Assembly: GCF_900497805.2 (NCBI RefSeq)
Contig: NW_020954557.1
Coordinates: 43,194,445 to 43,258,444, forward strand
Origin: Vombatus ursinus
Lineage: Eukaryota; Chordata; Mammalia; Diprotodontia; Vombatidae
Reading direction: 5' to 3'
DNA: 64,000 nt
The translations under genes were made by a program, and so were the position numbers. This document shows, one piece after another, positions 10,925 to 22,782 of the stretch. Numbering within the stretch: the first letter of the stretch is position 1; every line of letters begins with the position of its first letter. The notes beneath the pieces are model-generated. The model was not told where the DNA came from. It saw nothing but the letters and a program-made list of their open reading frames with translations, and searched no databases.

Positions 10925-11290
10925 TTAACATGTATTTATTAAGTACCTACTTACCTACCAAAAGGTGGGCTACACATGGGGGACACAGTGAAGACATTTG
11001 TTTCTGAAACCTCCAACCAAAAATATTGAAGGTCTTTAGATTCACAAATTCTGCCATCAAGAAGCTTTCATTTGATTGGGTGAAAACAACAGGTTCACAA
11101 ATAAGTAAATACAAAAGATACAAAAGAAATGCAAACTTTTTTCTGGTAGGGGGAGGGTACTAACTATTGGGTGAATTAGCAAAAGCCTCTGTTTCAATTG
11201 AGGCATGGAGGACTGAGCTATTTGATGAGCTTAGGAATTGGTTGCTGAAGGCAAAACAGGATTGAATGATGCTGAAATCATGTTATAGAT
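10925..11290 (-). mobile_element. LINE2 3' region, diverged
   Basis: Reverse L2: tatttattaagtacctactt, then aagaagctttcattt and ggttcacaaataagtaaata, and further upstream L2 sequence to about 11290. Confidence 0.6.
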
Positions 11291-13185
11291 TTACATCAAC
11301 TGCTATTTCTTCTGAACTTTTTCTTCTCTCTTTTCCAAATTTCCTAGTAACCCTCTGAAGGCTACTCAAGTCTCAGACATAGAAAGAAGCCCTTGTAAGA
11401 AGTGCCTGGTGTCAGTCCTTGTTTTGATTCCATTAACTGACTTGGTTTCCCTAGCCCATTCAGTCTCAGATGTGAATCATTGAGCTCAGGGAAGGCCTGA
11501 GAAGAATAGGAAAAAAACTATCAGTGAGAGATATTTCTCTACTCCATAAAGAGTATCTCAAAATGCTTGCCCTACTGCCAGTAGGTCAGAGAGGTGCCAT
11601 CTTTCTATGAAAATGACACCACATTCTACTATTGAAATCGTCTCCTACTAGTAAGGCCTGAGTGTGCAAAGTGCAAATACATTAAGAACAGAATGGAAGC
11701 AATCTTAGAAAATGTGAGGGGTTCAGCTAGCTGGTTCGAATGTAAGATTCTTCTCTCAACTCAGACCTTGGTTTCAAGTGTTTGATTGGAAAGGAGTTTT
11801 GTTTCCAGCTGGATGTGGCTGATTGAAGATTTGTCTGGTAACTGTTGGCTACTGTCACCTATGTGTGATTTTACCTTGTTACTTGGGAATTTCTGAATAT
11901 ATAATGGCACCTAGAAGCATAAGCAGTGGGTACTAATGGGTATGTAAAAATCCAGATAAATGCAGTGATGTTTATTTCCATGTTTTATGATTCATCAGGG
12001 CAGATTGAAATAGTCTAAACCCCCACCCTCAAAAAAAAAAAGGTAAGCAATTTACTCCCATCTCATCAGTAGGATCAGGCCCAACAAATAATGTCTAAAC
12101 ATAATACTTACACCTATCTTATAATTCCATATAAGGACAAATTTCCATATATACCTCATGGCATTTTTTCCAATCAGCCCTCTTCCTGTGAACACACAGA
12201 ATTAATAGAGCTACATTGGCCTTATAATTTCTCCCCAATTTTTGGAGTATACAGTCTCTGAAAAGTAGAAATTATTCATCAAGGCAACTTCTTTTGTAAT
12301 TCTATTACTTGTACCCAAGGCCACCTGAAATACAAGAAGAATTAAATTTAAAGTGCAAAGGTGGCCCAATTCATAGAATAAAGTTGAGAACAAAGAAACA
12401 TCATCTTTAATGATGAACTTTTATTCTCTGCTTACAGGACCCTGTTGCTAAAGATCAGGTTCCATCAGTTACCAGGCATCTCAGTGCAAAGTGGTGATTT
12501 TATAGCTCATTGAAATTTTTAAGGGATAAATTACTCTTAATTAAGAGAGGTTTTATGCATTATTCAAAACATATTTATTATCTATCAGAGATTATCAACA
12601 GGTTACATTTACCAGATAATGAGGGAAAAGTAACACCCCCCCCCCCCAGAATGATGGGCCAGCAAAACATTTATGGCTGTTTCCAAAAAAGAAAGAAAGA
12701 AAGAAAGAAAGAGAAAAGTCTTGTGCTTAAGAAAGTAATAAAGTAGAAAGAAAAATTACATGGATAGGGAGAGTAGTATTTTTAAAACACAGCAAGTGTT
12801 CAATTAAAGCTGATTTAAAATGAGCCATCAAATAGATTTAATCATAGGGAACAGATTACCAACTAGGAATAGAGGCTATATGTCTAGTAGATAGGAGTAT
12901 GGAGGTAGGAGTCAAAGCAACCATGTGCAAGTGCCCGTCACCCCGTCGAGATTGCTGTGTGCCTTCTGCTAAGTCACATCAGTGCTCTGAGCCCGTGTCC
13001 TCAGCTGTCAAGCAGGAACAGAAATTTCAGTGTTTACCTCCTAGAGGGACTGAAATGTGACATTAGGAAGAATTCCCTGACTGGAAGGGCTTCGGAACAT
13101 TGAGAATACAGGACCAAGGAAGGTTATATTCTTTGTCCTAGGAGATATTAAAGAGAAGAACGTACAATTATCATTTTTCTTTGGT
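11291..13185. other. Long stretch without gene; two microsatellites
   Basis: About 1.9 kb with no recognisable element. Contains a 14-C run near 12634-12647 and a (GAAA)n tract near 12688-12711. A weak MIR-like piece (gtgtcctcagctgtcaag) lies near 12990-13060. Confidence 0.5.
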
Positions 13186-13189
13186 TTGA

Positions 13190-13345
13190 AGGGCGATAAT
13201 AACGATTTCAAATACTTTATATTCTTCAGAGCATTTTCATATGTATTATTTCCTCACAATAATCCCATAGAATAGGTACGGTGGGTGGTTTAACTGAAGG
13301 GGAAAATGAACCTCACAGGTAGCTAGCATGTGGTAGGACTCAGGC
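13190..13345 (-). mobile_element. MIR fragment
   Basis: Diverged reverse MIR: gagcattttcatatgtatta, ttcctcacaataatccca, gaacctcacaggtagctag. Confidence 0.6.
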
Positions 13346-13790
13346 TGGGTCGGAGGGAGTAGCATTCACAGCAACACTTCTGAGGACACTCAGAAAGGGG
13401 AAATGCACTCTGGGGGATAGCAGGGAAAGATCATAAAAGTCAGACCATGAGTCAAATTGTTCTAGAAAAAGGGGCAACCCTACTCATAGCCCTGCAGGAT
13501 TGGGGGAGGAGAAGGATTCAGGTCAAGCAGTGCTATGGGCAGGAAATGTAACTCCTCATGTCAGTACCCACAGGTGACCCCAACTGCTTTGCCCTAGTTA
13601 TGGCTCTGCCTAGAGCCCTAGTTTCCTGATACTTCATCCAATTCTCTCTTTCTGAGAGAGGTGCTCACTAACTCTGGGAATCCATGGTTTACAGAAGTGC
13701 TATGATGATGGGAAAACCACAAGAGTAAAACTTCATTATTTAGGAATAGTAGGGGGAAGGGCTCCTGCTGTGGAACCCAATATAGATTAT
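13346..13790. other. No recognised feature
   Basis: No gene, repeat or regulatory element that I can support. Confidence 0.5.
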
Positions 13791-14046
13791 TGTTGTTGTA
13801 CACTCATTTTCAGTCGTATCTGACTCTTCATGGCCCCATTTGGGGTTTTCTTGGCAAATACACTGGAGTGGTTTGACATTTCCTTCTCCAAGTGATTTCA
13901 CAGATGAGGAAACTGAGGCAAACAGGGTTAAGTGACTTGCCCAGGGTCACACAGCTAGTAAGTGTCAGAGGCCAGATTTGAACTCACAAAGATGTCTTCT
14001 TGGCTTCAGACCTGGCACTCTATCCACTGTGCCACCTAACTGCTGC
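13791..14046 (-). mobile_element. Mar1-type CORE-SINE
   Basis: Complete reverse copy: gtcgtatctgactcttcatg, ggccccatttggggttttct, cttgcccagggtcacacagc, ccactgtgccacctaactgc. Confidence 0.95.
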
Positions 14047-14065
14047 AGATTAAACCTGGTGGTAT

Positions 14066-14334
14066 GAGCAGGTGAGAATAATTTGTTCTAACGGCCACAA
14101 AGGCAGCTGAAGCAGGTGCTATGGAGCACTCAGAGCTTGTCAGACATTGAAGATTCCAACATCATCCACAGCATCCTGGGCCATCACCTGATTGTCTTGA
14201 CTTTTGTCTTGCAACTGAACTTCAATGACTCTGGAAGAGAGAGTGAGGCCAACAACTTTGTGCAACTCTGCCTCTCATAAATCCGATTCACTCACCAGTC
14301 AAGACATCACCTGTGATGTCATTGGTCCTCTTTG
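14066..14334 (+). mobile_element. RTE-tailed SINE, 5'-truncated copy
   Basis: Shares about 270 bp with 15.73-16.0 kb (ggccacaaaggcagctgaag, gagagagtgaggccaacaac, catcacctgtgatgtcattg). Its end matches the tail of the RTE-like LINE at 3.85-4.8 kb. Cut off before the terminal ACAAC run. Confidence 0.8.
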
Positions 14335-14399
14335 CTTGCTACTTTTAGTTAAAGTAATGTACTAACATCTCTTATACAAAGATGAAGCTGGCCTTCCCT

Positions 14400-14590
14400 T
14401 ATGCCTTTGGCTCTTAGATTTCAAAGTGCAAAGAAACCTTAGAGAAACTCTAGCTTATTATTTTACATATAAGGAAGCTGAGGCCTAGAGTAGTTAAACA
14501 ATTAGCCCAAGTTTAAACCATCAGAAAGTGACAGAGCCCGGATCTGAAGCCAGGTCATCTGACACCTAACATAGCTGTCTCTCAACAATA
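14400..14590 (-). mobile_element. MIR3-like CORE-SINE
   Basis: aaccttagagaaactctagc, ataaggaagctgaggcctag, aaagtgacagagcccgga and ggtcatctgacacctaac are in reverse order of a MIR3. Confidence 0.7.
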
Positions 14591-14761
14591 GCGCGTATAC
14601 GGTATTATCTCCAGTATAATTGTAAAAGTTTTTAAGTTTCTCATTGGAAAGCACTAATTCTTACTATTATCACTACAACAAAATTATAGGGTCCTGGAAT
14701 CTTTAGTTTCTCTTATACTCAGTCATGTATGCTTAGCTTGAGATGGGGAAAAGGAAATGAT

Positions 14762-15080
14762 TTTCTTTTCAAATATCCCGAATTACCAAAAGACTAATGA
14801 TGGAAAATGCTATCTACAGTCAGAGAAAGAACTATGGAGTCTGAATACAGATCAAAGCATATGATTTTCACTTTTTTTTGTTTTTTTTTCTTTCTCATGA
14901 TTTTTCCCTTTTGTTCTGATTCTTCTTTCACAACATGACTAATGTGGAAATATGTTTAATATGATTGTACACGTATAGCCTATATCAGATTGCTTGCCAT
15001 CTTGGAGAGGGGAGAGGGAGAAAAAAAATTTGGAACTCAAAATCTTATAAAATTGAATGTTGAAAACTAAAATAATAAAT
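14762..15080 (+). mobile_element. L1 3' UTR
   Basis: gaaagaactatggagtctga, a T-rich tract, ttctgattcttctttcacaa, tggaaatatgtttaatatga and gaaaactaaaataataaat in the order of the 3' UTR class also at 7.5 and 61 kb. Coding part absent. Confidence 0.8.
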
Positions 15081-15269
15081 AAATAGATAGATAATTGATA
15101 GTTTAAAAAAAATCCTGACTCTAATCTCAGAATATCTAGGCTTATTTTTTTAATAGCGATATAACCATTAAAAATGAAAAGGAACCATGGAGGAGAAAGA
15201 GAGGGAGAGAAGAAAAAGGATATAAATGTCCAAACTTTTTTTAAAAGTTCTTATTATGATGTTCTGAAA

Positions 15270-15360
15270 ATATTTAATAGTATGCCTGATGAATGAAATA
15301 ACACATGTAAAATGCATTGCAAACTTTAAAGTGCTAAGTGTTAGCCATTATTACTTGTAT
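15270..15360 (+). mobile_element. MIR 3' end
   Basis: gcaaactttaaagtgctaag followed by tgttagccattattacttgt. Only the 3' end survives. Confidence 0.55.
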
Positions 15361-15459
15361 TACATGCCAATGATTCGTTGAGATAAATGCTCAATTCCTC
15401 TACCAGTTCTGATAACAATCTATTCATGTTCTTTCACCCAGTGCAAAAGAAAGAATACT

Positions 15460-16024
15460 AGAAGGGGTATGCCAGGAGGACTAGCACCTCTGGCAGGAGA
15501 GCTGCCAAGCCCTTTCCAGGACTGCTCATCCACCTTTGATGTCCATCTACCACCCAACTCTCATCTGTGGCTCCAAGAAACTGTAGCTTCTGCGCGCAGT
15601 GGCCACATACCAGCAAAGCATCTGGACAGATGGCTAAATCAGGTTGAAGGTAATCAACAGACCTCAAAACTGTCGGTGAGTTAGGGAGATATCTACCCCA
15701 ATAATGTGAACACTTTCACCAGTAGAAGGAGCAGATGAGAACAACTTGTTCCAATGGCCACAAAGGCAGCTGAAGCAGTTGCTATGGAGCACTTAGAGCT
15801 TGGTCAGACATTGAAGATGCCAAGGTCATCCATTGCATCCTGGGCCATCAACTAGTTGTCTTGACTTTTGTCTTGCCACTGGACTTTGATGACTCTGGAA
15901 GAGAGAGTGAGGCCAACAACTTTGTGCAACTCTGCCTCACTTAAATCCAATTCACCCACCAGTCAAGACATCACCTGTGATGTCATTGGTCCTTTTTGAA
16001 AATGAAGAACAAACAACAACAACT
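15460..16024 (+). mobile_element. RTE-tailed SINE, long copy
   Basis: Extends about 270 bp further 5' than the copy at 14.07 kb (agctgccaagccctttccag, catctgtggctccaagaaac) and ends gtgatgtcattggtcc, then an ACAAC-rich terminus. The tail matches the RTE-like LINE in this window, so RTE machinery probably moved it. It resembles marsupial repeats I remember as RTESINE, but I have not verified that name. No coding role is inferred for the 71-codon frame inside it. Confidence 0.75.
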
Positions 16025-16140
16025 GAAATCTTAGGTAAATCACTTTTTTGGGGGCTCAATTTCCTAATCTGTAAAATGAGGTAATTTGGACTTGGTAAAC
16101 TCTCAAGTCAATTTCAGCTCTAAAGCTATGACCTTCATGA
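16025..16140 (+). mobile_element. MIR3-like fragment
   Basis: ttcctaatctgtaaaatgag, a 'ggtaatttggacttgg' block and gtcaatttcagctctaaa. It begins where the RTE-tailed SINE ends. Confidence 0.65.
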
Positions 16141-17027
16141 TGCTACAAATCTCCTGTAATTAAATCCAAGAAGAAAGTCATTTCTTGCCTGTCCCAAAGC
16201 AGTATAAGCACAGAAAGGAACCTCTAGTCAATTCTACCTTGACAGTGATTTCAGTTCTAGAAATGGGGGGGAGGGGAGTTGTATTCCAATTTTACCTATC
16301 TTTTGATACTTTCAGGATCTTTGATCTCTAACTTTCTTCACCAACATAAATAGCAACCCCTCTGTGGCTTTGTCAATCATCTTTGTGAGTTGTGTCACCA
16401 TGGGAACACCCAAACTCAAAAACTTTGCTGGCTCAGTAAAACCTACTGGGGGTTACATTTCATTGGCATGGCCAACTTTCACCTCAACATCATGACTAGG
16501 CAGCAGTTTGGACTTGGCTATAAAGGGGAAAATGGAGGAAGTCAAGCAATAGCTATCTGACAAAGTATCAATAATTTTTTTTAGAAAACTTGTGATTTTA
16601 TAACGAGTTCAATTTCAACTTTGGAATTTCAATTTAAAAGCTCTCCTTTGAGAAATATTTTATTTTGAAAAAAATTTAACAAGATTTTGAGTAAATCATT
16701 TGTGCTGTAAAATATAAAGATATGTATTTTTGAAAACAAACATCCCATGAACCAGTCTTAACAGGAATCATACTCTAAAAGACTGGGTCTGGAATAAAAT
16801 CATAATGCCAAAATAATGTCTGAATCAAGGCCCTCACTAACCCAAGTAGGCTATTTGGAAGGTGCTGCCTGCTTTTGGTGACCCTTTGATTCAAACTGAA
16901 AGCCCTCTTCCTCATCCAACAATTTATGTATGATATTTCTGGGACCCTATTGGGATAAAATTCCAGCATATCAATCCAAACTAATATTTCATTCAGTTGA
17001 GTTCCTTGTCTCAAAACAAGGGGACAA
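16141..17027. other. No recognised feature
   Basis: About 890 bp with no gene or repeat recognised. The 79-codon reverse frame at 16775-17014 has no familiar motif. Confidence 0.5.
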
Positions 17028-17180
17028 GGGACCTGGGACTCAGAAGGGAAGGTTCAAATCATGACTGTAACAAATGATTGTTATATGACCTTGGTCCTCA
17101 GCCCTTCTAGAGTTCAGTTTCCTCATCTATAACATGTAGGGGCTAGACCCCTAAAAATCTCTCCCAACATTAACATCCCA
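17028..17180 (+). mobile_element. MIR3-like CORE-SINE
   Basis: gaaggttcaaatcatgactg (B box), tatatgaccttggtcctcag, agtttcctcatctataacat, then a 'ctcccaacattaacatccc' end. Confidence 0.7.
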
Positions 17181-18084
17181 CGACTAAATTTCAATTATAT
17201 TTTGGAGAGATCAAAAATATTTTTAAAATCTAAAATTTTTAAAATAAAAAGCAGAACTCTAGAAAAATGCTCCAGGGTTCATTTATTCCCCTTCCACCTT
17301 CTCAGAATGCTCTTAGGACAGCAAATATCCTCCTTCATCCTCACCACCGCTTGTTTTTTTATCAGACAGACCCAAGATGGAGCCATGCAGGGCTAAATTA
17401 TGCCGCTGGCTACTCCGAGGTCATGTGTCATAACCCCAGGCATTTCCAAAGGACATCTTCTTCATTTGTTGAGCTGCCCATTTAAGAAAGTCTTCATCTA
17501 GAGCAGCAGGTCTGAGGCAGCTCCTACTTATCCTCTTACTGCCTTTGTGGGATGGATTATGTTTGTAAAACCAACTTGATCAGGTTTTGTTGCTGTTGTT
17601 GTTGTTTTTTTAATGGATTAGCAGTTGGGGGAACATGGGACTGCTTGAACTTCACTCATGCAGGACCCTGAGCCCCTTTCATCTAACTCCAGACGTCCTT
17701 TTCATAAATAGAATGAAAAAGCCCTGGTCTTCCCCTCCTGTTCTCTGCAAACACACCTCCACCCACTTCACGTGACCAGTGAGGCTTGAAGCTTGACCGC
17801 CCTTTGTCGAAGCAGCCTGTGCTCCTTGTATACTCTGTTAGGACAATAACATTATTGAAGCAGCGGGTGACTGGTTAAAAATATATTAGAAACAACAGGA
17901 CAAGTTGGGCTCTGCCACCACCCCTCCTTTTTTTTTTTCCTTTTAAAGGTTTATTCTCCCAAGTAGAGGGTTTTCATTACCCACAAGTTTTTTTTTTTTT
18001 CACTAGAACTAGAGGAAAGGATGAAGAGATTACAACCTAATGAGGAAGCTTATGCTCAGTGAAAAACCTACTGTGGAGACATAT
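17181..18084. other. Repeat-poor stretch, no exon found
   Basis: About 900 bp lacking named repeats except short T runs near 17925 and 17988. Looks like single-copy DNA; a candidate for conservation testing, with no function visible. Confidence 0.45.
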
Positions 18085-18233
18085 ATGTATTGGTTTGCCC
18101 TAATAGAATATAAGTACCTTGATGGTAGGAATTATTTCATTTTTGTCTTTATATTTCCAGTACCTAGCATTTTGTCTGGGCATTTTGTCCAGCATGCAAT
18201 GGGGGCTTAATAAATACTTGTTGACTGATTGAC
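18085..18233 (+). mobile_element. LINE2 3' end
   Basis: ctaatagaatataagtacct, ttccagtacctagcattttg, gcttaataaatacttgttga. Confidence 0.8.
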
Positions 18234-18296
18234 AACTTAAACATTACTTAGACTGGGCCCAATTTAATGGAGCATTTTTGGAGGGTAAGCTAGCCA

Positions 18297-18560
18297 GGGG
18301 CAACTAGGTGGTGCCATAGTGCAGAGTGCCAGGCCTGGAGTCAGGAAGACTCAAATTCCTGAGTTCAAATATGGCTTCAGACACTTACTAGCTATGTGAA
18401 CTTGGGCAAATCACTTAACCTCTGTTTACCTTAATCCACTGGAGAAGGAAATGGCAAACCACTCCAGTATCTTTACCAAGAAAATCCTGTGCACAGAATT
18501 GGTGTGCTATAATCCATGGGGCCACAAAAAGTTGGACACAACTGAACTGACGAACAACAA
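18297..18560 (+). mobile_element. Mar1-type CORE-SINE
   Basis: Forward copy from ggggcaactaggtggtg through cttactagctatgtgaactt and ctggagaaggaaatggcaaa to a cgaacaacaa end. Its tail is more diverged than in most neighbours. Confidence 0.92.
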
Positions 18561-18579
18561 TGCGAAACACTGCCCCAAG

Positions 18580-18745
18580 ATAACTAGGAGCCCAATGGGA
18601 CGAGTGTCGTGGGAGGAGCTATTCCCTTTTGCTAGCCTATAAAAGGAAGCCTACTAAATCTTAGCTTCCCCAGGTCACTGTACTCTTAGGCTATTTCCAA
18701 ATAAAGCTAAAAGGAAAAAGGGGCCAAAAGGTTCTTATTGGGTCT
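18580..18745 (+). mobile_element. Possible LTR fragment (fossil)
   Basis: A TATA-like tataaaag at about 18639 is followed about 60 bp later by a poly(A) signal in ccaaataaagc, the spacing usual for the R region of retroviral LTRs. No internal region or second copy is seen. Low confidence. Confidence 0.3.
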
Positions 18746-19049
18746 TCCTTATAGGCCAACAAAAAGGGCTCCCCCACCCACACATATACACATGCACCAA
18801 CCAGCCCTTCAGGAGACCTACTGACCTGGAAGCAGCCCTCCATTAATGAAACCTGTTCTCAAGGAGATACCAAGGAGCATTTCTATACTCTCTATAGGAA
18901 GAGTTGATCAAAATTCCAAACAAAGGCCTAGCAACCTCATTAACTTGTTTGATATATGAGCTGTTTTTCCCCCTTTGAATTGGGGAGTGGATTTGCACTG
19001 ATCCTTCCAAATCTTTTGCTATACCTTGGTTTTTATCAAACAATATTAA

Positions 19050-19130
19050 ACAAATTCATTTTAATTCAACAAATACTTTTTTTAAGGGCCTCCTATGTAA
19101 GAGCATTGCTCTGGGTGCTGGGGCAGATAT
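19050..19130 (-). mobile_element. LINE2 3' end
   Basis: ttcaacaaatac, gggcctcctatgtaagagc, ctctgggtgctggggcagat: reversed L2 terminus. Confidence 0.65.
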
Positions 19131-20029
19131 GGTTGTTGTTACCCAATAGATCATCAATAATAGTCTTCTGAGGCCCCAGAGTAACAGAGGAAATCAAGAT
19201 TTATCAAATGGATTTATTGGTCCATATATTTATGGCTAGCAACAACAGAGAATGAGTTTGATGCACATGCAAAGAGTAGGTTCTCCTTTAGCATTTTAAC
19301 ACAAAAATGTATGTTCACTAGGCCACATTCCACTTTTCTCCCAGTACCATGATGTTGGCAAGTATTCTTCTATCCCTATGGATCCCCAAATGTCACACAA
19401 CTTAGTATGGTAATAGTCACAAAACAGATCATATTTTTTTTAAATTCCACAAACCCACCAATAGGCTTCTAATCCAAGAAGCAAATCCACTGAGGAAGAA
19501 ATGGAAGAGGTGAATAATGTCCTCATCTTTTGGTAAAGGAGTGAAGGACTGCCTGTAAGTACAAAATGAGATAACATACATCCAGACATGAACAATACAA
19601 AAGGATAGCTTTTATTGGGGGAAGGAAGAGTCTTACATAGGGGATGAGAAAGAAACAGAAAGGAATGCAAAGAAAAGAAGGAAAAGAACATCAATGAAAC
19701 ATTTTAAAATATGCAAATGAGAGCAAAAGGAAAAGACACAGACAAGAAGGACAGTGTGTTAATAGAGCCATTTTAAATTTGATATATATACTTTAAAAAG
19801 GAAACTGTACATGGTAGATTTACATTCTCCTATGCAATCCTTTTATTCCCCTGTCTATGACAATAATCATAGTTCTTGATAGCTGTCAAATTATAATAAA
19901 ATTATTTTTATTTTAAAAAATAAAAAGATGGTTTTGAAGGAAGAGGCTAATGGTGATACCTAAGGAATTCATCATGGATTTTTAATGGATGAAGGCAAAG
20001 ACAGATGACAGAGGATGAATGCCAGGGCA
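19131..20029. other. No gene; unresolved repeat-like end
   Basis: No exon seen. The segment ending catcaatgaaacattttaaa near 19689-19708 resembles an L1 3' terminus, but I cannot trace it further. Confidence 0.4.
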
Positions 20030-20165
20030 ACCAACCAATCAACAAGCATTTAGTATCTGCCAAGCAATGTGCTAGGTGTTGGAGGTATAAAGACAAAAAT
20101 GAAACAGTCCTTTCTCTCAAGAAGTTCACATTCTATGGAGTGTGACATGGTCCCATAAGAATAAT
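20030..20165 (-). mobile_element. LINE2 3' end
   Basis: ccaatcaacaagcatttagt, gcaatgtgctaggtgttgga, gaagttcacattctatggag. Confidence 0.8.
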
Positions 20166-20464
20166 ATCAGGAGTAGAAAAGACTAGGATGAACTAAAGAT
20201 GGCAAGAAAAGCTAAGGACAGCAAAAAGATGTTTTGAAATTTGGGGGGTTTTAAGCTATATTGGAAGGCAGAGCTACTCAATTTCTTTCTTTTCTGTCTT
20301 CTTGGTGAAGAAAATTCATCTCTAGACTGAGAAGGACAGAGGAAATATGAGTATGCACAGTTTAGTAACTTTAGGGTCATCATTCCAATTTTCTCTCCAG
20401 AATGACTGGAAAATTATTGCAATCTTTGGTTACCAGGATAGGCACAGCTTTTAGGGATTAGGAA

Positions 20465-20600
20465 GTAACTACCCCTGTATTCTTCCCTTATCAGACAACA
20501 TCTGTAGTATTGTTCAGTTCTGGGTGCTATATTTAAAGAAGGACATTGAAGATCTAAAGAGCAACTAGAAACACAAGTTAGAACACAAACTTTGCCATCA
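20465..20600 (+). mobile_element. CR1/L3-like LINE fragment
   Basis: cttatcagacaacatctg, tattgttcagttctgggtgc and aagaaggacattgaag correspond to about 51.35 kb in the longer sense copy. Confidence 0.65.
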
Positions 20601-20633
20601 CTAAAGTTCTCCAACTAGACCAATTCTATACAT

Positions 20634-20876
20634 TGCTGTTCAGTCATTTAGGTTGTACCTGACTCTTTGTGACCCTGTTTGGGTTTTTTCTTGGAAAAGA
20701 TATTGGAGTTGTTTGCTATTGTCTTTTCCAGTTCATTTTACAGATGAGGAAACTGAGGCAAACAGTGTTAAGTGACTTGACCAGGGTCACATAGTAAAAG
20801 TCTGAGGCTGGACTTGAAATCAGGTCTTCCTAACTCCAGGCCCAGTGCTCTATCCACTGCACCATCTAGCTGCCCC
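20634..20876 (-). mobile_element. Mar1-type CORE-SINE
   Basis: Reverse copy with tgactctttgtgaccctgtt, cagatgaggaaactgaggca, ctatccactgcaccatctag. Confidence 0.93.
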
Positions 20877-20930
20877 AATAAACCAACATCCTTTCCACTT
20901 TACAGGTCCTCATCATCTATTTGTTGCAGT

Positions 20931-21187
20931 TGTTGTTGAATTGATTATTCATATCTGACTCTTCATGACCCCATGGACTTGTCTGTAGTGTTTTCTTGGC
21001 AAAGATACTGAAGTGGTTCACCATTTCCTTCTCCAGTGTGTCCTCATTTTACAGATGAGAAGCTAAGCCAAATGGGGGTTAAATGACTTGCCCAGGGTCA
21101 AACAGCTAGTAAGTGTCTGAGACCAAGTTTGAACTCAGATCATCCCAATGCCAGGCCAGTACTCTATCCATTATATTATCTAGTTGC
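20931..21187 (-). mobile_element. Mar1-type CORE-SINE
   Basis: Second reverse copy about 55 bp downstream of the previous one: tctgactcttcatgacccca, tggcaaagatactgaagtgg, cttgcccagggtcaaacagc. The two differ enough to be separate insertions and not a recent tandem duplication. Confidence 0.92.
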
Positions 21188-21289
21188 ATAGAGACTATGT
21201 ATATCAATATTGTGAGTTTTACTTCTTGCTACTGAACTAGCCAAGTTCCATTTATGCATGTATTTGTTTTAAAATATTTTATATATTAT

Positions 21290-21377
21290 TTAGTTTATTA
21301 TTTTATTTTATATATGTATGTATAGATACACATATAAATATATACATATACATACATACATACATATATATATATAT
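21290..21377. repeat. AT-rich (TA/TACA) microsatellite
   Basis: Runs of tatatgtatgtatag, atatacatatacatac and a pure (TA)n at the right end. Confidence 0.85.
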
Positions 21378-22290
21378 CTTCAAAAAGCTTATTGGAAGGG
21401 TGAGCTATATTCAGAGGTTCCAAGATTATCTAGACAGTCAAAAAATGAGACCCTGGGTATAAATGATTGATAAGCCTTTGTAGTTGAAATTAGGTTTACA
21501 TCAGTCCAGTTCTGGGCAACAGAACTTAGTTTAAAACAAAATTTAAATCTACATACTCACCCTGTTTCTCCTTACTGTTGATCTCCAGATATCTCCCTGT
21601 ATTTCCTTGACCACTCAGCTCACCCCCTCCCTGGGAGGCAAAATTTAATTTATTTAGGTTGGGTTTCCTATACAATGTGCTAAGCTTATGTGATACAGGC
21701 CCTGTTGGATTCAATTAACTTCCAGGTGGTATGTGTGTTTTTTCCCTGGCAGGAGTTTTGACAGGAGAGATAATGGAGGCAGGGGTAATAAAATGCACAT
21801 TTTTATATGTGTATATATTATTGTTTTTCATATTCAAAGATGAGCACTGATGGTGATTGCTAATGCAGGTGGTGGGGAGAGATGAAGGGAAAGCAAGAAA
21901 CCTAATGCAGGGGCAAGTCTTTTATTCTATGCACACACAGGCAGTCTCCATTGTTGGGTTTTTTTTTTGTTGTTGTTGCTCTAATTAATACATTCTCCTT
22001 GTTTCTCAGAATCACTGTAAAGTACAGCTCTCCCCTTCACAGCAAATACACATACACTAAATGGTGTTATCACACGTAGACGGGAGGCTAGACTTGCAAG
22101 CATTTAGCCCTTGCTTAGTTTTAAAATCATAAATCAAAGGAGTTTGGATTTGGATCCTATGATGAGCTTAACCTCATTTTCTGAGGGAAGAGTCAATTTT
22201 CAAGAATGTACTATTTGCATGGTCCTTTCCAATGAGAGAAAGCCATTCTCCTACCTGATCATAAATTCAATAGAAACTTCTTTTCTAAAC
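21378..22290. other. No recognised feature
   Basis: About 900 bp without named repeats except a T/GTT run near 21958-21980. Confidence 0.5.
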
Positions 22291-22535
22291 TGTTGTTCAG
22301 TCATTTCAGTCATGTTTGACTCTTTGTGAGCCCATTGGAGGTTTTCTTGGCAAAGATACTGAAGTGGTTTGCCATTTCCTTCTCCAGCTCCTTTTACAGA
22401 TGAAGAAACTGAGGCAAACAAGGTTAAGTGACTTCCCAGAGTCACACAGCTAGTAAGTGTGTGAGGCAGGATTCGAACTCATGAAGATGGGTCTTCTTAA
22501 CTCCAGGTCCAGCACAGTGTGCCATTTAGCTGCCC
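22291..22535 (-). mobile_element. Mar1-type CORE-SINE
   Basis: Reverse copy: tgttgttcagtcatttcagt, gaagtggtttgccatttcct, gtcacacagctagtaagtgt, ending tttagctgccc. The head lacks part of the A-box side. Confidence 0.93.
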
Positions 22536-22782
22536 ATTCTAGTGACTAGTGATTCTCAAAATTGTGTTTAAGCAAGTTGTTCAAAAATGCCCTAAAATAA
22601 CCATGGGATTCTCAGCATAGGCTGAGTTCTTTACATCTCATTTACTCATGGACAGTATTCTGAAAGGGGTCAATGATTAGGTAGATTGCCCTTAGGATGT
22701 TTTTATGGGACATGGCCTATAATACTAGGGAAACTGGCTATTTTTCTTGACTCAAAGCATCCAATAAGATCCTTACACCATA

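Noticed and set aside
18580-18745. Promoter of a host gene (tataaaag)
   Set aside because: No exon follows. The poly(A) signal about 60 bp later fits an LTR fragment better, and even that is weak.
20634-21187. Tandem segmental duplication of Mar1
   Set aside because: The two adjacent copies differ widely in their tails and heads, so independent insertions are the simpler reading.
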